The notes under the pieces were generated by a model that saw nothing but the letters and a program-made list of their open reading frames with translations, did not search any database and was not told the origin of the DNA. Shown piece after piece: positions 11,541-23,400 of a stretch of 64,000 bases of DNA (its first letter is position 1; every line of letters begins with the position of its first letter). Source of the DNA: Cavia porcellus (lineage: Eukaryota; Chordata; Mammalia; Rodentia; Caviidae); assembly GCF_034190915.1 (NCBI RefSeq), contig NW_026947484.1, positions 71,627,482 to 71,691,481 of the forward strand, in the 5' to 3' direction. The position numbers were made by a program, and so were the translations under genes.

Positions 11541-14500
11541 TTTTTTTAAAAATTTTATTTAAGGAGAAAAAGAAAAAAAGACAGAAAAAGGGTACAAGTT
11601 ATACAGAATTTCAAAAAAAATTTAACAGTAGGAAATCATTAATTAATAGATTACATATTGTAATCTTAGAAATAGTTGTTCAAGTTACAAAATTAAAGCA
11701 TATAAAGTGAACATTCAAACAGCGAGACTGCAAACAGTTCTGTTCAGTGATCCAACAAAACTCAGTAATATGGTTATTTATCTTATATGCTTAAATATAC
11801 ATGCAGTTATATCCTTTAGAGCACTTTCTATTCCTCTCTTTTTTACAATGACATTACACATTTTGGGTTTTATTACTCTTACAGTTCATATTACTTTTTT
11901 TTTAAGAGAATAAAACCAAATGTGACATAACAAAACAGAGCCAGTCAAATCAAAAGGATGGGCACAGTACATAGTGTAAAAACAGAATACAAGGTGATCA
12001 ACAATGGTTACCATAATGCCTCTTGCTGTCTTAAAAGAGAATTGCCTGTATCATCAGTTATAATAAAATTGAACAAAACAGCAAAGAACAAAACCAATAA
12101 AACCCAAACAATGGCAACATTACAGGACTTCAAAAGAACATAATAGTCAAACCAGAATGGGCATCATAGTGAATCTTATTGTCTTTACAGTTGTTGCCTA
12201 TACTCTCAAACTTGGTAGTATCAAGCAAAACAGAATAGAGTAAAATCAGTCACAACAAGATGGTGAGAGCAATACAGGGGTTCAAATCAAGTTAATAGGA
12301 AATCAAAGTGGGTTATTATAATATATACTGCTATTTTTATTTATTTTTCCCTTAATTAAAAAGATAAAAATAAAAAATAAATAATATAAAAGGAGATTGA
12401 GATAAAAGAGGACATAACAACAAAACAGCACAGGTCAGAACATAACCATTTAAGCAAAACAGTGTTTCACCACAAGACATTCCAACATAAAAGTAGTTAC
12501 CACAGTGTCTCTTTCCTTGAAATCTTTGAGTATAACTTTGTATACTGTAACATCAAACATATCAAGACAATGCAAAACCATTCAAGAGAATAACAGAATT
12601 ACAGGGTATTTAGAACCAACTAAGAGAAAATGAACAATGGTTTCTGTATTATTCTCTTGTCTATAAAAGTTTTCATTTATATTATCACACATGATAAAAT
12701 CCAATAAGATACAGCATGTTAAGACGCATGGAGACAGGTCAACAAAAGCTTGATGGGACTTCAAAACACGATGATATTAAATCACCCCTAGCAATTATGA
12801 TGTCTTGTTTTCTCCAAAATAGCTGTTCATACCATTCAACATTCTCTGTCTCATTTCTATTGAGCTCTTTTTCTGTCATTAGTTATCAGTTTGTGTTCTT
12901 TATTTCACTTTCTGCTCCATTCATTGTGGCCTCTCTGCCACTGTTTCTGGAATTTTGGTATTTTTCTCTTTTAGAATGTCCTGTAGTATTCTCTGTAGAG
13001 TTGAACTGGTGGTTGCAAATTCCACTAGCTCCTCTTTATCCTGGAAGCACCTTGTTTCTCCATTAATTTGTAGCGACAGTTGTGCAGAGTATTTCAATTT
13101 TGGCTGGAGGTTATTGTCTTTCAAAGCTTGAATTATTTTGCCCCATGCTCTTCGTGATTTAATGGTTTGTGCCAAGAAGTCAGCTGTAAATCTCATGGGT
13201 GTTCCCTTGTAAGTGATCCATTTCTTGTCTCTGACAGCTTTTAATATTCTGTTCTTATATTGGATTTCTGGAATTTTGATTATTATATGCCTGGGGGTAG
13301 TTCTGTTTGAGTTGTAGGTGGCTGGGCTCCTGTATGCCTCATAGATCTGAGTATCTTTACCTTTTCCCATATTAGGGAAGTTCTCCTTGATTATTTCTGT
13401 GAATAGCCTTTGCATTTCATTTGTTTGTATCCCTGCTTCTTCCTTTACATTCTTAATTCTTAAGTTATAGATCCTCTTATCATCTTCTAGACTTTGTATT
13501 GTTACTGCTTGTTTCTTTGTTATTTTTAAGTTTTTCCTTTCATGCTCCCACATTACGAATCTGTCCTCCAGTTCAGATAATCTATCCTTAGTTTCTTTCA
13601 AGCTGTTATACCAGCTTTCAATAGAGTTTTTAGTTTCCTGGTAATCTCTTTGAACCTGCTTCATGCATTCTACGTTTTCTCTATTTTCTCCATCAAACAA
13701 TTCTACCCTTTTTTCGGTTCTTCCATTCCACCATCTGGTTTTTTTTGGGGGGGGGGGGTAACTTAGCATTTCTTTAACTATTGTACTTATATCTGGCTTT
13801 ACTCAGTTAAATACTTCATTTTTCAACTCCTCTATGAAGTCCCAGAGATATGGGTTTATGTCTAATGATGCCATGCCTGATATTGCATGTTTTCTGTCCT
13901 CATTCTCCTTTGCATTTTCCTTTCCTGGATCAGTGTTCTCAGGATTGGGGACTGAGGACCCTTTCTTGTTGTTCCCTCTTCCCATACTTTTTGTTCCTTC
14001 CATACAAGCATATATAGGATGTCCAGTTTCTTTCTTCGTCAGTTACAGTTTGTTTGAATCATGCTGGCTAGGTGTTCCTGCCCACTATAGTGTACTAGGG
14101 AGAAATAGACCTGGGAAGCCTATGCTGGGTCCACCCCTCCAGGTCAGTCAACCTGCTGAAGGCTTCACTGCATTAGGGTTTACTGCCAGGCACAAGGACC
14201 TGGTTTGGGTTAGCCTACTGGGTCTTAGTCTGTGGCATCACCCAGGGCAAGCGTTCCCCACAAATCCCGCTTGAGAGAGGAATATGTGAATAACGTCACT
14301 GCAGCGTTGTGTTCCAACTACTCTGCCTGGTTCCAGAATGTCCTTTGTTGGAGCCTCCTAGTTTATGGAAGGGTTCCTGTTCCTCTCACTCACTAGAGGT
14401 TGATGTGGGGCTCCCTACCAGCTCTGTTCTCAATTTGGTTTGCCGATTCATGCTCTCAGAGCTTTTGCATCTCTATCACTGCTTGCTGATTCAGATGCAG

Positions 14501-14748
14501 CACAAGTGGCAGGAAATTCAAGCAGCAATTTCCAGAGGTGCAGATTCCAGCTTCGGCACAGAGACTTTATCTGTTCCAGTTGTAGCACCAGGATTGCATT
14601 TCCAGGTGGTTTCTTTCAGCTTAGTTCATTCTGGGTTGGCAGGGTACATCTCCCCCTGCTTAGGACTCCTCCCACTGTACCATTCCTGGAATCTAAGCTG
14701 GCAATCTCAGAGAGCCTCTGTAGCTGTTGTTATCTATCCACCATGTTC
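11541..14748 (-). mobile_element. ORF1-only L1-derived retrotransposon (HAL1 type), complete copy B, 3208 bp
   Basis: It is bounded by 13-bp target-site duplications, GAAGTGACTATAC at 11528-11540 and GAAGTGACTACAC at 14749-14761. On the - strand its order is: 5' UTR (14004-14748), ORF1 (12921-14003), about 1.38 kb of AT-rich 3' sequence, AATAAA, and a short A tail at 11541. No ORF2 is present, although both ends are intact, so this is not a 5'-truncated L1. The matching position in segment copy 2 (near 60343) is an empty site. Confidence 0.9.
12921..14003 (-). pseudogene. L1-type ORF1p frame with one in-frame stop (HAL1 copy B)
   Basis: From ATG at 14003 (MEGTKSMGRGNNKKG) in one frame to 12921. 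A TGA at 13803-13805 separates an N-terminal 66-codon part from a 282-codon part. The latter contains the coiled-coil region, the RNA-binding core (PRHIIIKIPEIQYKNRIL) and the C-terminal domain (TYKGTPMRFTADFLAQT; LVEFATTSSTLQRIL). A poly-G/C tract at 13746-13758 encodes an aberrant proline run. Its C-terminus is shifted in frame relative to copy A. Confidence 0.88.
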
Positions 14749-14978
14749 GAAGTGACTACACATTTCTTTTACATATTTATAGATAAGGATGTGGTATTTA
14801 GCAGTAATACCAAGTTTCCAGCCCAGGTAACATCTTGTAAGACTCTAGTAGAATATCACAACCAGAACACAAATATCATTACAGCCAAGGGAGTTGTCCA
14901 GCACCACATGGTCCCTCGTGTAGCCTGCTTACAGATACATCCACGTCCTTCTCATCCTTCCCTCTTCTTTAACCCTTA

Positions 14979-15326
14979 TGTTTTAGTTACATTTCTCTTG
15001 TTGTTGAGACAAAATACCTAATGCCCAACATTAGGGAAGGAAAGATTTATTTCTTAAAATTCTTGGAGATTTCAGTTCATACTCAGTTGATCCCAAGGCA
15101 CTGTGGCACAGCATGACAGCCATTCGTAGAGGCTGCAAATAGCAAAAACATGAACCTGTAAGACAGAGACACGCCTTCTTCCTGCCCTTACACAATATGC
15201 TGATTCCACTCCTGGGCAGTGTAGCACAAATACCAACAATCCAAGTGCTAGAAAACAAACCAATCTCAAATGTTAGATTTGGCCATTGCAAGAGGTTTGG
15301 GAGGGGCACTATCCTAAACTATAACA
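14979..15326 (-). mobile_element. Solo MaLR LTR, antisense, shared by both segment copies (copy 1)
   Basis: The reverse complement begins TGTTATAG and ends AACTAAAACA. It contains aagaaataaatctttcc and the motif ggtattttgtctcaac, the same LTR family as 7580-7920. It abuts the LTR that starts at 15332. Confidence 0.82.
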
Positions 15327-15331
15327 TTTTG

Positions 15332-16244
15332 TGTTATGGTTGATACATTGTTTCAACTTGAAAAGACTAGAAACTTAAGCAAGTAGCTCAGCAACTCTTC
15401 ATGCTGAGGTGTAGAAGACTCAACATTACCTCTCTAGGACATTGCAGATTGTGTCAATATTGGGATCTCAGAAGCTTAGCTAAGTGACTCATATAGGTCC
15501 TTGTTTGTCAACATCCTTAGCCTGTGCAAGAGGAGGGCATATGGATGGTGTGAGAGCTACATTCCCCCAAGGAGTGTAGCCTATATACAATATAAGGGAG
15601 GAATAGAAGCATCGTCCACCCTTTGGGCCCATTTTTGCACTTGTTGCTTGCTATCTTTGCCACCTTGAAATATTGCCCATGTGCCATGCTGCCTTGCGTT
15701 GGAGCCAGGGCATTATGGGCTGAAACTTTCATAAACTGGGAGCTAAATAATTTCCTTCCCTAATTTTGGATGTTATGCATTTTCTCCCAGAAACAAAAGA
15801 AAAGTAAGCAAGACAGAGTTTGGTACCAGAGAATTGAGGGTGCTTGTGTGACTACACCTGACCACGTGCTTCAAGAGTTTTTGGGAATGGCTGGGGAAGA
15901 GTTTGGAAAGGTTCAGAAGTGTCTTCTGAAAGACTAGACCTGAAATGCATTACACTGTTCTGTATGGGAGACTCTGGTCAGAGCTCAAGACCAGAAAACT
16001 GAGGTTTCTTACTGGAAGGAGGGTTACATTGGTTGTTGGAACACAGAGGGTGTACGTTTTGGTTTGGCAAAAGTTTATCTGTACTTTGCTCATGTCCAGA
16101 GACTACTACTGTGGTCTGTTCTTGTACATGATTGCTTGCTCTTGACATTCCTTGGTTCTTCAGAGATATTCAAACTTGGGATTTGCATAGTAGTTGTGGC
16201 CTCACCCAAATGAGCATTTCTTTAGAATTCCTAGAAAGGTATTC
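15332..16244 (+). mobile_element. MaLR 5' LTR with primer-binding site and partial interior (copy 1)
   Basis: The LTR spans 15332-15815 (TGTTATGG ... CAAGACA; 484 bp). Right after it, TGGTACCAGA at 15821-15830 resembles the tRNA-Leu primer-binding site of ERVL/MaLR elements. The interior then matches the interior of the 5805-7920 element (for example gagactctggtcagagctca). It stops at an ID SINE; no 3' LTR is present. Confidence 0.82.
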
Positions 16245-16341
16245 TGGACTGGTGATATAACTCATTGGCACAGCACCTGCCTCACAAGTGCTAGGTCCTG
16301 AGTGTGATTCCCAGTACTAAAAAATAAAATAAAATAAAAAG
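16245..16341 (+). mobile_element. ID SINE (copy 1)
   Basis: Begins tggactggtgatataactca, with box B-like gagtgtgattcccag and an (AAAAT)n tail. Shared with 61893-61982. Confidence 0.85.
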
Positions 16342-17899
16342 GAAATTTATCTTTCCATATCCATAAAACATCCGTAAGTCAAACTTTTGTTAGACAGAAA
16401 GCAGGATATGACCTGATAGCTCTATTATTTCAGTTTTCCAAACGACATGTTATGGATTGATTTGTGTTCCCTCAAATTCTCTATTTGGAGAAGACTTTAA
16501 CACAAGTGACTGAGATCAAATGAGGTCACACAGCCAGATCTTCTTTGACTATAACCCACACAAACTTCTCAAGGGTAGTTTTCTCCAAAGAAATCCTTCT
16601 AATTTCTCCTTACAATCACCCAAGCTAAGATTTCTGATGAAGGTAAGAGGTTCCACCACTGTATCATTTGTTTTCAGTTAACTCTTTCAAATTCCACATG
16701 TAGTTTAACACTTTCTTTGTAAGGCAATAAATATCAAGCCTCAGTTTTCAGCTGAAACTCTAAGTAAGCTCCCAAGCCTGATAGCTCCTACCTACCTACA
16801 TTCCTAAGGTCTGTTTTCCTAAGCAGTGTCTCAATGAGTCTCAGTGGAGAGTCACCATATTTAGCTAAGTGCACTGTTGAAATTTGCAAGTTTGTAAACA
16901 GTTTCACAGAGCTTACTCACCTCTCAAGCCTTCCAGGTGCCTTGAGTTCTACCTTGAGAAGGTCTCTTTTATGGGATGGGCTGAATGGTATCAACTATTG
17001 TCCTGAGCAAGCAAGATGAAGGTTGTAATAGTTCCTATTTTTACATTGAATAGACTGTCACACATCTTATTAAGTCTTGACTCTAAGCCAAGCAAAATGC
17101 AGCCTGTTTTGCATAACATTTTTCAATCTTTCCATCACTGTGGCAACAATATCTCCCAGGATAAATCTTCTGGTGATTCTGTATTGTTGTTCTGGGGATA
17201 GTCATTTCTTATGGGAAGTACTTCAATTCTTGCAATGTATGACATTTAAAATCAGCTCAAGCTATTTATTTCTGTCACTTCAATGTCAAATATAACACAG
17301 AAATCTGTGAGAAATGAGCTCCAGTATCCACATATCAAAATAAAAAGATTCCATATATCCTCCAAAGCAATTTGGGAAGTATTTAGACTTAGAAAGCTGT
17401 ACCAAACTAACTGAGCCAAAATTGCAATCACATAAAAAGCTCAAGGATAATTTTGTATCAAATAACCCTATCCTTCTGTAAGTAAATAACACTGGATACT
17501 GAGAAATTACCTTAGTAGAGTAGAAGTGAGACAAACAGAGAAGACACTGCTGTGAAAACTGTCTGTCCATGTTAATGATGGCATTTCTACTGGGATGCTT
17601 AACCCCTCACCTCTCCAAGTGTGTTCTCATTGTAAATCAGAGCCATACTTAGAGACCCATAGACATGAAACTACATAGTACATGTGTGTGAAAGGTGGGG
17701 TGCATTCTGTACAATTTCCATTTCTGCTAACAACATGGGGAGGAGAAGAATATTATACAGTGAAGGGAATTAAAGTACAAGGAGAATATGTTACTTCTTC
17801 AAGGGCATTTGGACCCTGGTTGAATACACTTCAAAGGAGCTCTCAACTCTAGATTTCAAAGACTGTTCTTTAGAGCTTCCGCAGCACCTCTCACATAAC

Positions 17900-17970
17900 A
17901 CACACACAAACACACACACACACACAGACGTATGCACATGCATGCACATGTATGCACATGCACACACACC
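17900..17970. repeat. (CA)n/(CATG)n microsatellite (copy 1; counterpart 63540-63622)
   Basis: acacacac runs followed by alternating purine-pyrimidine tgcacatgcatgcacatg. Confidence 0.92.
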
Positions 17971-18859
17971 ACCATGTACTCCATCGGGATCAGCAAGTAT
18001 AGCAGTAAACTAAGAAAACAAGCGTACCGACTGGGTAACAAAGAGTCCAGAGGTTTTTTCTCTCTTCAGAGCCCTGGACAGGAGCAGATAGCTTACTAAG
18101 GATGACGCAGTGGATTCCTCATCTGCTGTGTGTTTTCACTCCCCAGCTAATTCAGCCCTTTGTTTGTTCATGGGCTTGTTTACTCATTCATGTACTAACT
18201 GCACATAGTGATCTGGTCAGTGATTGAGAGTTGAATGGAGTCTGCAGAGCCTTTCTGTGAAAAAAGAGAGCAGTTTTAGTGACAGTAGAAGTGAATTTCC
18301 TGTTTATAATAACAACTTCCACCAAGATTTGGAAAAAGTCACATATGGGAGATGAATGCTGTATTTTTTATTTGTAATTTGATTTTTCTCTGAGCAGAGA
18401 AAGGCAATTAAACAGCCCTTGCTGGTTAAGACTCTCGTACAATACAAGTCCAGAAAACTCTCATACAATCCCCGTCCAGGCTTGGGGATTGACTCCATGG
18501 CCTGCTATTCTCACCAAAACAGTTTTTCTCCTGTAAGGAGAGGAAAGAAAGAAAAAGTGTTTCACCTGTGTGACTGTTTCCAGAAATACAATATTCTTCC
18601 TAAGAGAAGATCAGTGACAAATAATACTTTGCCCAGAAAAACAGATAATAAGCACTGTGGTTTCTAGGCAGAAAGTGAAATTAGGTGCCCACCTGACAGA
18701 AAGTTTGAAAAATGACTGATGAAAAAGCAACACTTAGTAAGTATTTGTTGAAATTAAATGTGTAGGTGTGGTGACTGACTGCAAAGCTGCTGCTTTTACC
18801 TACATTTCTTAAGGCGTATTTTCGTTTGTTTTGGTTCATGTTTGTGTGTGTGTGTGTGT

Positions 18860-18982
18860 TACTTTTGTTTTGTCTTGTTTTATGAGACAGCTTTGCTACA
18901 CAGATCAGGCTGGCATTAAACAGTGGTGCTCCACACGTCTCAGCTTCCCTGTTACTGGAGTGCATGCTTCACTATGCACAAC
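18860..18982 (-). mobile_element. B1-type SINE, antisense, 5' flank of the ALDH gene
   Basis: tatgagacagctttgctaca, caggctggca and ggagtgcatgcttcac are a diverged B1 reverse complement. It is preceded by a (GT)n run (18843-18859). Confidence 0.75.
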
Positions 18983-20251
18983 TCAGTAATGCCTGTTTTA
19001 AGAGCTTATTCTTCTATAATTATCCAACAACAGACAAATAAAGATGTGCTCATCCCAAGAATGAGATGGAATGCCACGTGTGTTTGAACCCTGGTGTTCT
19101 CACTGAGTAAGCCACTTTTGTGTCTACAAACACAAGAAATCAGCAAACCACAGCTTCTGGGGCCTGCCTGAAGCCCCTTGCAGGGTTAGCAGCAGAGTTG
19201 TAAATTTAACTGGAAACGCATTTATGGAAAAAAGTTGGATTGAGCAGAAAAAGTTGTGAGAGAAAAATGAGAAACATCAAAAGGGCACAGAATTTTCTAT
19301 CTGATTTGCAAGGGTAAAGTGCAGGGTAGTCTAGTACTTTGGAACAAAACAGCCTTGGAATCTAGAGGAGTGGCCCATGCTGGCAGCGAAATCCTCCCTG
19401 CCTTCTGGTTTTGTATTAAAATAATAATAATAATTTTTTTGAAAATCTCTCCACTCATTAAATTACTTACTGTCAACAGTTTCTTGTGAACAAATTAGAG
19501 GAAGTTGTAACAGAAGTCATCTGGCCCAGAAACTGAAGATGTTTATTATCTGCCTATTGAAAGAAAAATATGTGAATTATTGACATGAATGAAACCCAGG
19601 CAAGCATAAGTGCTGTGAGGGTGAGGATTCCACTGGAAGAACCAAAGCAGCTGACTCCAGAACCTGTCTGGGATTCTTTCTACAGAGAAGGGGCCATGGT
19701 GAACAAGAGCGTGGGCTTTGAAACCAGGTTGGCCAGAAAGGACACCTAAATTTTGCTCTCGTACTTATTAGATGTCTGATTATAAGCCAGTTATTCACTC
19801 TTTTTATGTCTACAGAGTGAGTGTTCCACTTGAAAACTGGAAGAAAACTGAAATTCCCATATTCATTTTGGAAAAACTATTCAGTAATTTTCTTTTCCCT
19901 TCTAAACTCAATATTCTGGGAAACTAGTAATTTCAGTAGAAGTAATTTTTTTTTTGATAATTCACAATAATCAGAGCAGAATGGAGAGTTGTACTGGAGC
20001 ATAATGAGCATGAAAATCAAGAAACAATAAAAATAACTGGGTTTGGTGACCAGAGCAGCTGTGCTGCCAATCCTCATCACAGGCTTCAGCTCTGCAAATC
20101 AGTTCATCTGCAAAGAGTGCCCTGTCTCCAGATGCAACTTCAGTACCTGAATCCTGGTTTTCTTAAAGATTTAAGCATATAGTCAAAGGCTTCCTACTCT
20201 GGGTGTATGAATAAATAGTCCCATCCCTTTGTTAACTCCCACTCTCTTCCC

Positions 20252-20300
20252 CCAATCATATCCCAGCATGCAAATACATTTTATCCGCTGCAGATAAAAA
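20252..20300 (+). promoter_or_regulatory. Aldh1a1: Core promoter of the ALDH gene: CCAAT box, octamer, TATA-like box
   Basis: CCAAT lies at 20252-20256, the octamer ATGCAAAT at 20268-20275 and the TATA-like ATAAAAA at 20294-20300. All are upstream of the ATG at 20378 in the correct order, and the TATA-like box predicts transcription start near 20325. A CCAAT plus ATA-box promoter is known for ALDH1A1. Spacing and completeness suggest a live promoter; the start site is inferred. Confidence 0.75.
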
Positions 20301-20377
20301 GGAGCACAGTAAGCCAAGTGCAATATCAGAATCAAATTGCCCAGCTCCTCACCTGTGTTCCAGGAGCAGAAGCAGAA

Positions 20378-20440
20378 ATGTCCTCAGCAAAACCAGCCAT
20401 ACCTGCCCCCCTGGCTGACTGGAAGATTCAGTACACTAAG
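20378..20440 (+). CDS. Aldh1a1: ALDH exon 1 (coding part), residues 1-21
   Basis: The start ATG at 20378 has a purine (g) at -3. The reading frame gives [11 protein letters not shown], then DWKIQYTK, and runs straight into donor gtgagtacc. The DLKIQYTK-like end is characteristic of ALDH1A1 exon 1. No signal peptide is visible, as expected for a cytosolic enzyme. The TATA-like box lies about 80 nt upstream. Confidence 0.94.
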
Positions 20441-23400
20441 GTGAGTACCACAAGCATGCACTGACTGCATTGCCTGGGATTTCCATAAGGTCCACCTCTC
20501 TGAAATATAAGAGGATAAAGTAACTAGACTTGTGTGAGAAGCCTTTTGCAAATATAAAGATTAAGCCTTGTATAAAATGCAGGTCGAGTTCTGCATAGTG
20601 TCGCATGCCTGTAATTCTAGCACTCGGGAGCCTGATGATGGAGGATTGCTGTGAGTTTGAGGCCAGTCTGGTCTACATAGTGACTACATTCTGTTGTCAC
20701 TGAGCCTAACCAGGATGGCCATCGCCTGGTTATTATACCCAGTTTTCTTCTTAAATATCCTACAAGGCAACATGTCAACCCTCGGGCCTGGGGTGAGAGT
20801 TTCAGGGTGATTTCATTTTTCTTGGAAATATGCAAGTTGAAATGTTACCCTACAGGATGATTTAATACAATAGTAAGTAAATGTGCTTGTTTGAGTTTTT
20901 GAAAAGTTCTCAAATTAAAGTAGAAGTATTAGATGTTTTATGTTTTTCAATGAATGAATAAAGAGATTTTGCTACTTCATAAAACCTAGACTCTTGAGAT
21001 ACCAAAGGTGCAGGATGCCCCAGAATCACGTTAAATTGGTTTAAGGTTTTTACAAAGGGAAAGAAAGTAATTAATGCAATATACTCTTTCCATAACGTTT
21101 AATTTCTCTTGAACAGGATTAAACTGAAGTATTTTACACAGGAGCTACTAAGTTGTATCTTAGATCAAGAAACTTTGCATCCCAGCTTGGGTAAAAAGCT
21201 GAATAGTGCTAAGTATCCTGGTCTCAGAGTTTCTGAGAAGGGGCACAGAAGAGAATGTCATCCATGTATTGTAGGATTTCAGATAGAAGATTTCTCTAGA
21301 TAAGTGAGAGCCCTCTATTCCATTGGGGCAACAGGTTACTGAGATTTCCTGGTGTCCTGAGCAGAGAGATCTTTAAATGTAAAAAGAAATTGTGAGTCAG
21401 ATTTGAGGGGTATGCTAAAAAAAGTGTGTTTTATATCTAAAATTGTAATTCGCAGTATCTTCAGGAACCTGGGGTAGAAGGATGCATGGATTACGCACTA
21501 CAGAAAGTACAGGCACCACTCCCTCATTTCCCAGTGAAAAACCCTAACATTGTCTCCACCTTATATGGACATCATGGCCTATCCCCAGTCTCCTAAAAGG
21601 GCGGGCAGCAAACTGCTGAGAGAAAGCAGAGAAGTGGCATGATTAAGGGTAAGCACTGTAAATGCTAAAAGGAAGACAGTGAAGCTGAGACAGCATGAAC
21701 AGCATGCACATCCCTGTAGCTGAGGGTGTGCACTGTATTCACACATACCTGATTCACCACATTGCGGTATTGAGATGGTTTTATATGCACTTATGCATAT
21801 AACATAAGTTCACACAAATGCAACATCATTGCTTGGAAGAGATGTAAAGTGGTGCTAATACTTGACATTCTGATATTCTATTTCTGCCTGACTTATTACA
21901 ACACTGGCATTGTTGAAAGAATTTGTTCCTTGGAAATTCGCATAAATATGACCCTTCTCAAAACTTGGCCTTAACTGAAAACCCTGCCATCCTACGATAC
22001 ATTATCTGATATTTCCACTGAACTTCCTATACCTTTTAGGAACAAATTGATGAAATACAAATAAAGAACTGAATGCTGCCCTGTGTTTGGTATTTTCTTT
22101 AGAAGGAAAAGGAATTGCACACACACAGTTGCAGCACTGGATCGTAATACTGCTCAATGTGAGATAGGTACTGAATTTTCTAGTCTTGTACACCTCACTC
22201 CTTCAACATGTGACGTATGCATGTTACACAGAGGTAGCCGACAAGTACTTTTTACATCTGCAAGACACAGGGGCAGTCTGGCTTAAAGTAAATGTGTCAA
22301 GTTGCTGTTTTCTTGACTCAACTGAAAAGGCTGAAGGACATTTTACACATGGTGAAGAGATTACACACACTCATAAGACTGAACTCAGTAAGACAAATCA
22401 AGAATTAAAGGAAAATTTTCTTTCTCCTTTTTTGATTTAGTCAATGTCTCATTTTGTTTCCATTTCTTTGACTACAATTAGAATTTTTCTTCCATTTGTT
22501 CTCTTTAATTTTCTTTTACATTTCTCTTCTTTGAAAACCAGAAATGTTCAACTGGAGATTTAGCAAAGCAGCTTAAACATCTGCTTGGAAAGCACAAGGT
22601 CTTGAGTTTGATCCTTGGTAACAAAAAAAGCAGACAAGACAGAAATATTTTTTACTCAACATTTTGCATGTTTCCTCAGGGTTTAACCTGAAATGGCTGT
22701 GACAGATCTCCCTTTGAATCCCTTATACCCCACCTAACTATGTCCCAGGGCTCTGGTATTGTTTATTCTTTCTTTTCTTTCACCTATTTCTTCTCTAGTC
22801 CTATTTCCCTCCACTCTTTGGCACACTTTTTGGTCCCTAAGGTTGACAAAGGTTTGCAACACATTTACTCCCTGCTGTATACATCAACAACCACTCAAGT
22901 CAACATGAACTGCAGGTCTGAAAATCCACACAGCCAAGTCATAAAGTGATTCTACATAGCCTCCCTCTCCCTTGGAATGTCTTAAAAGAAATCTTTGAGC
23001 ACTGAAAATGGAACATCTTCAAAGCTCTCTGCCATAAAGGAAGAATTGGTTCCCTTAAGAGAGCACAGAGAGACTTGCCCACTGGGGCCTAGGGCAGCAG
23101 GAGCTGATCAAGTGAATTTAAGGGACTTTGTGAAAGGGAATCCTACTGCAGACTCCAAAATTGCTCATCAGCCGAAAAGAATAATAGGGCTTCCTCTAGC
23201 CACCAGCAAAAAACAAACTTGATGTCAGGCTGAAATATTTGGAGACTGCTTTTTAAAAATTTTATAGTTTTGTGCTAAACATACTGTAACATAGTAACTG
23301 TTACTCTGGAAAGGCAAAGCTTTCCAAAAACAATGACCTGGATATTAAACTGCACCTCAGAAACCGGTACTTGTTTGTCAAAGATAACAAGATGTATCTT

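Larger units (their letters stand above)
2999..18346. repeat. Segmental duplication, copy 1 (intergenic, upstream of the ALDH gene)
   Basis: Colinear blocks with copy 2: 2999-5804 with 53638-56514, 7921-10163 with 56510-58746, 10164-11540 with 59093-60353, and 14749-18346 with 60343-64000. Sampled stretches look roughly 90% or more identical by eye. Copy 1 contains three insertions that copy 2 lacks. No gene was found in the shared sequence; it holds ID and B1 fragments, CT and CA microsatellites and two MaLR LTRs common to both copies. Confidence 0.93.
18347..20377 (+). other. Proximal 5' flank and 5' UTR of the ALDH gene
   Basis: Single-copy within this window because the equivalent part of copy 2 lies beyond the right edge. 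It contains a B1 (18860-18982), a GT run and the core promoter (20252-20300). The 5' UTR should run from about 20325. No other gene is seen. Confidence 0.8.

Noticed and set aside
11541..14748. HAL1-B as an ordinary 5'-truncated L1
   Set aside because: Truncation would remove ORF1 first. Here ORF1 and the 5' region are present and ORF2 is missing between intact ends.
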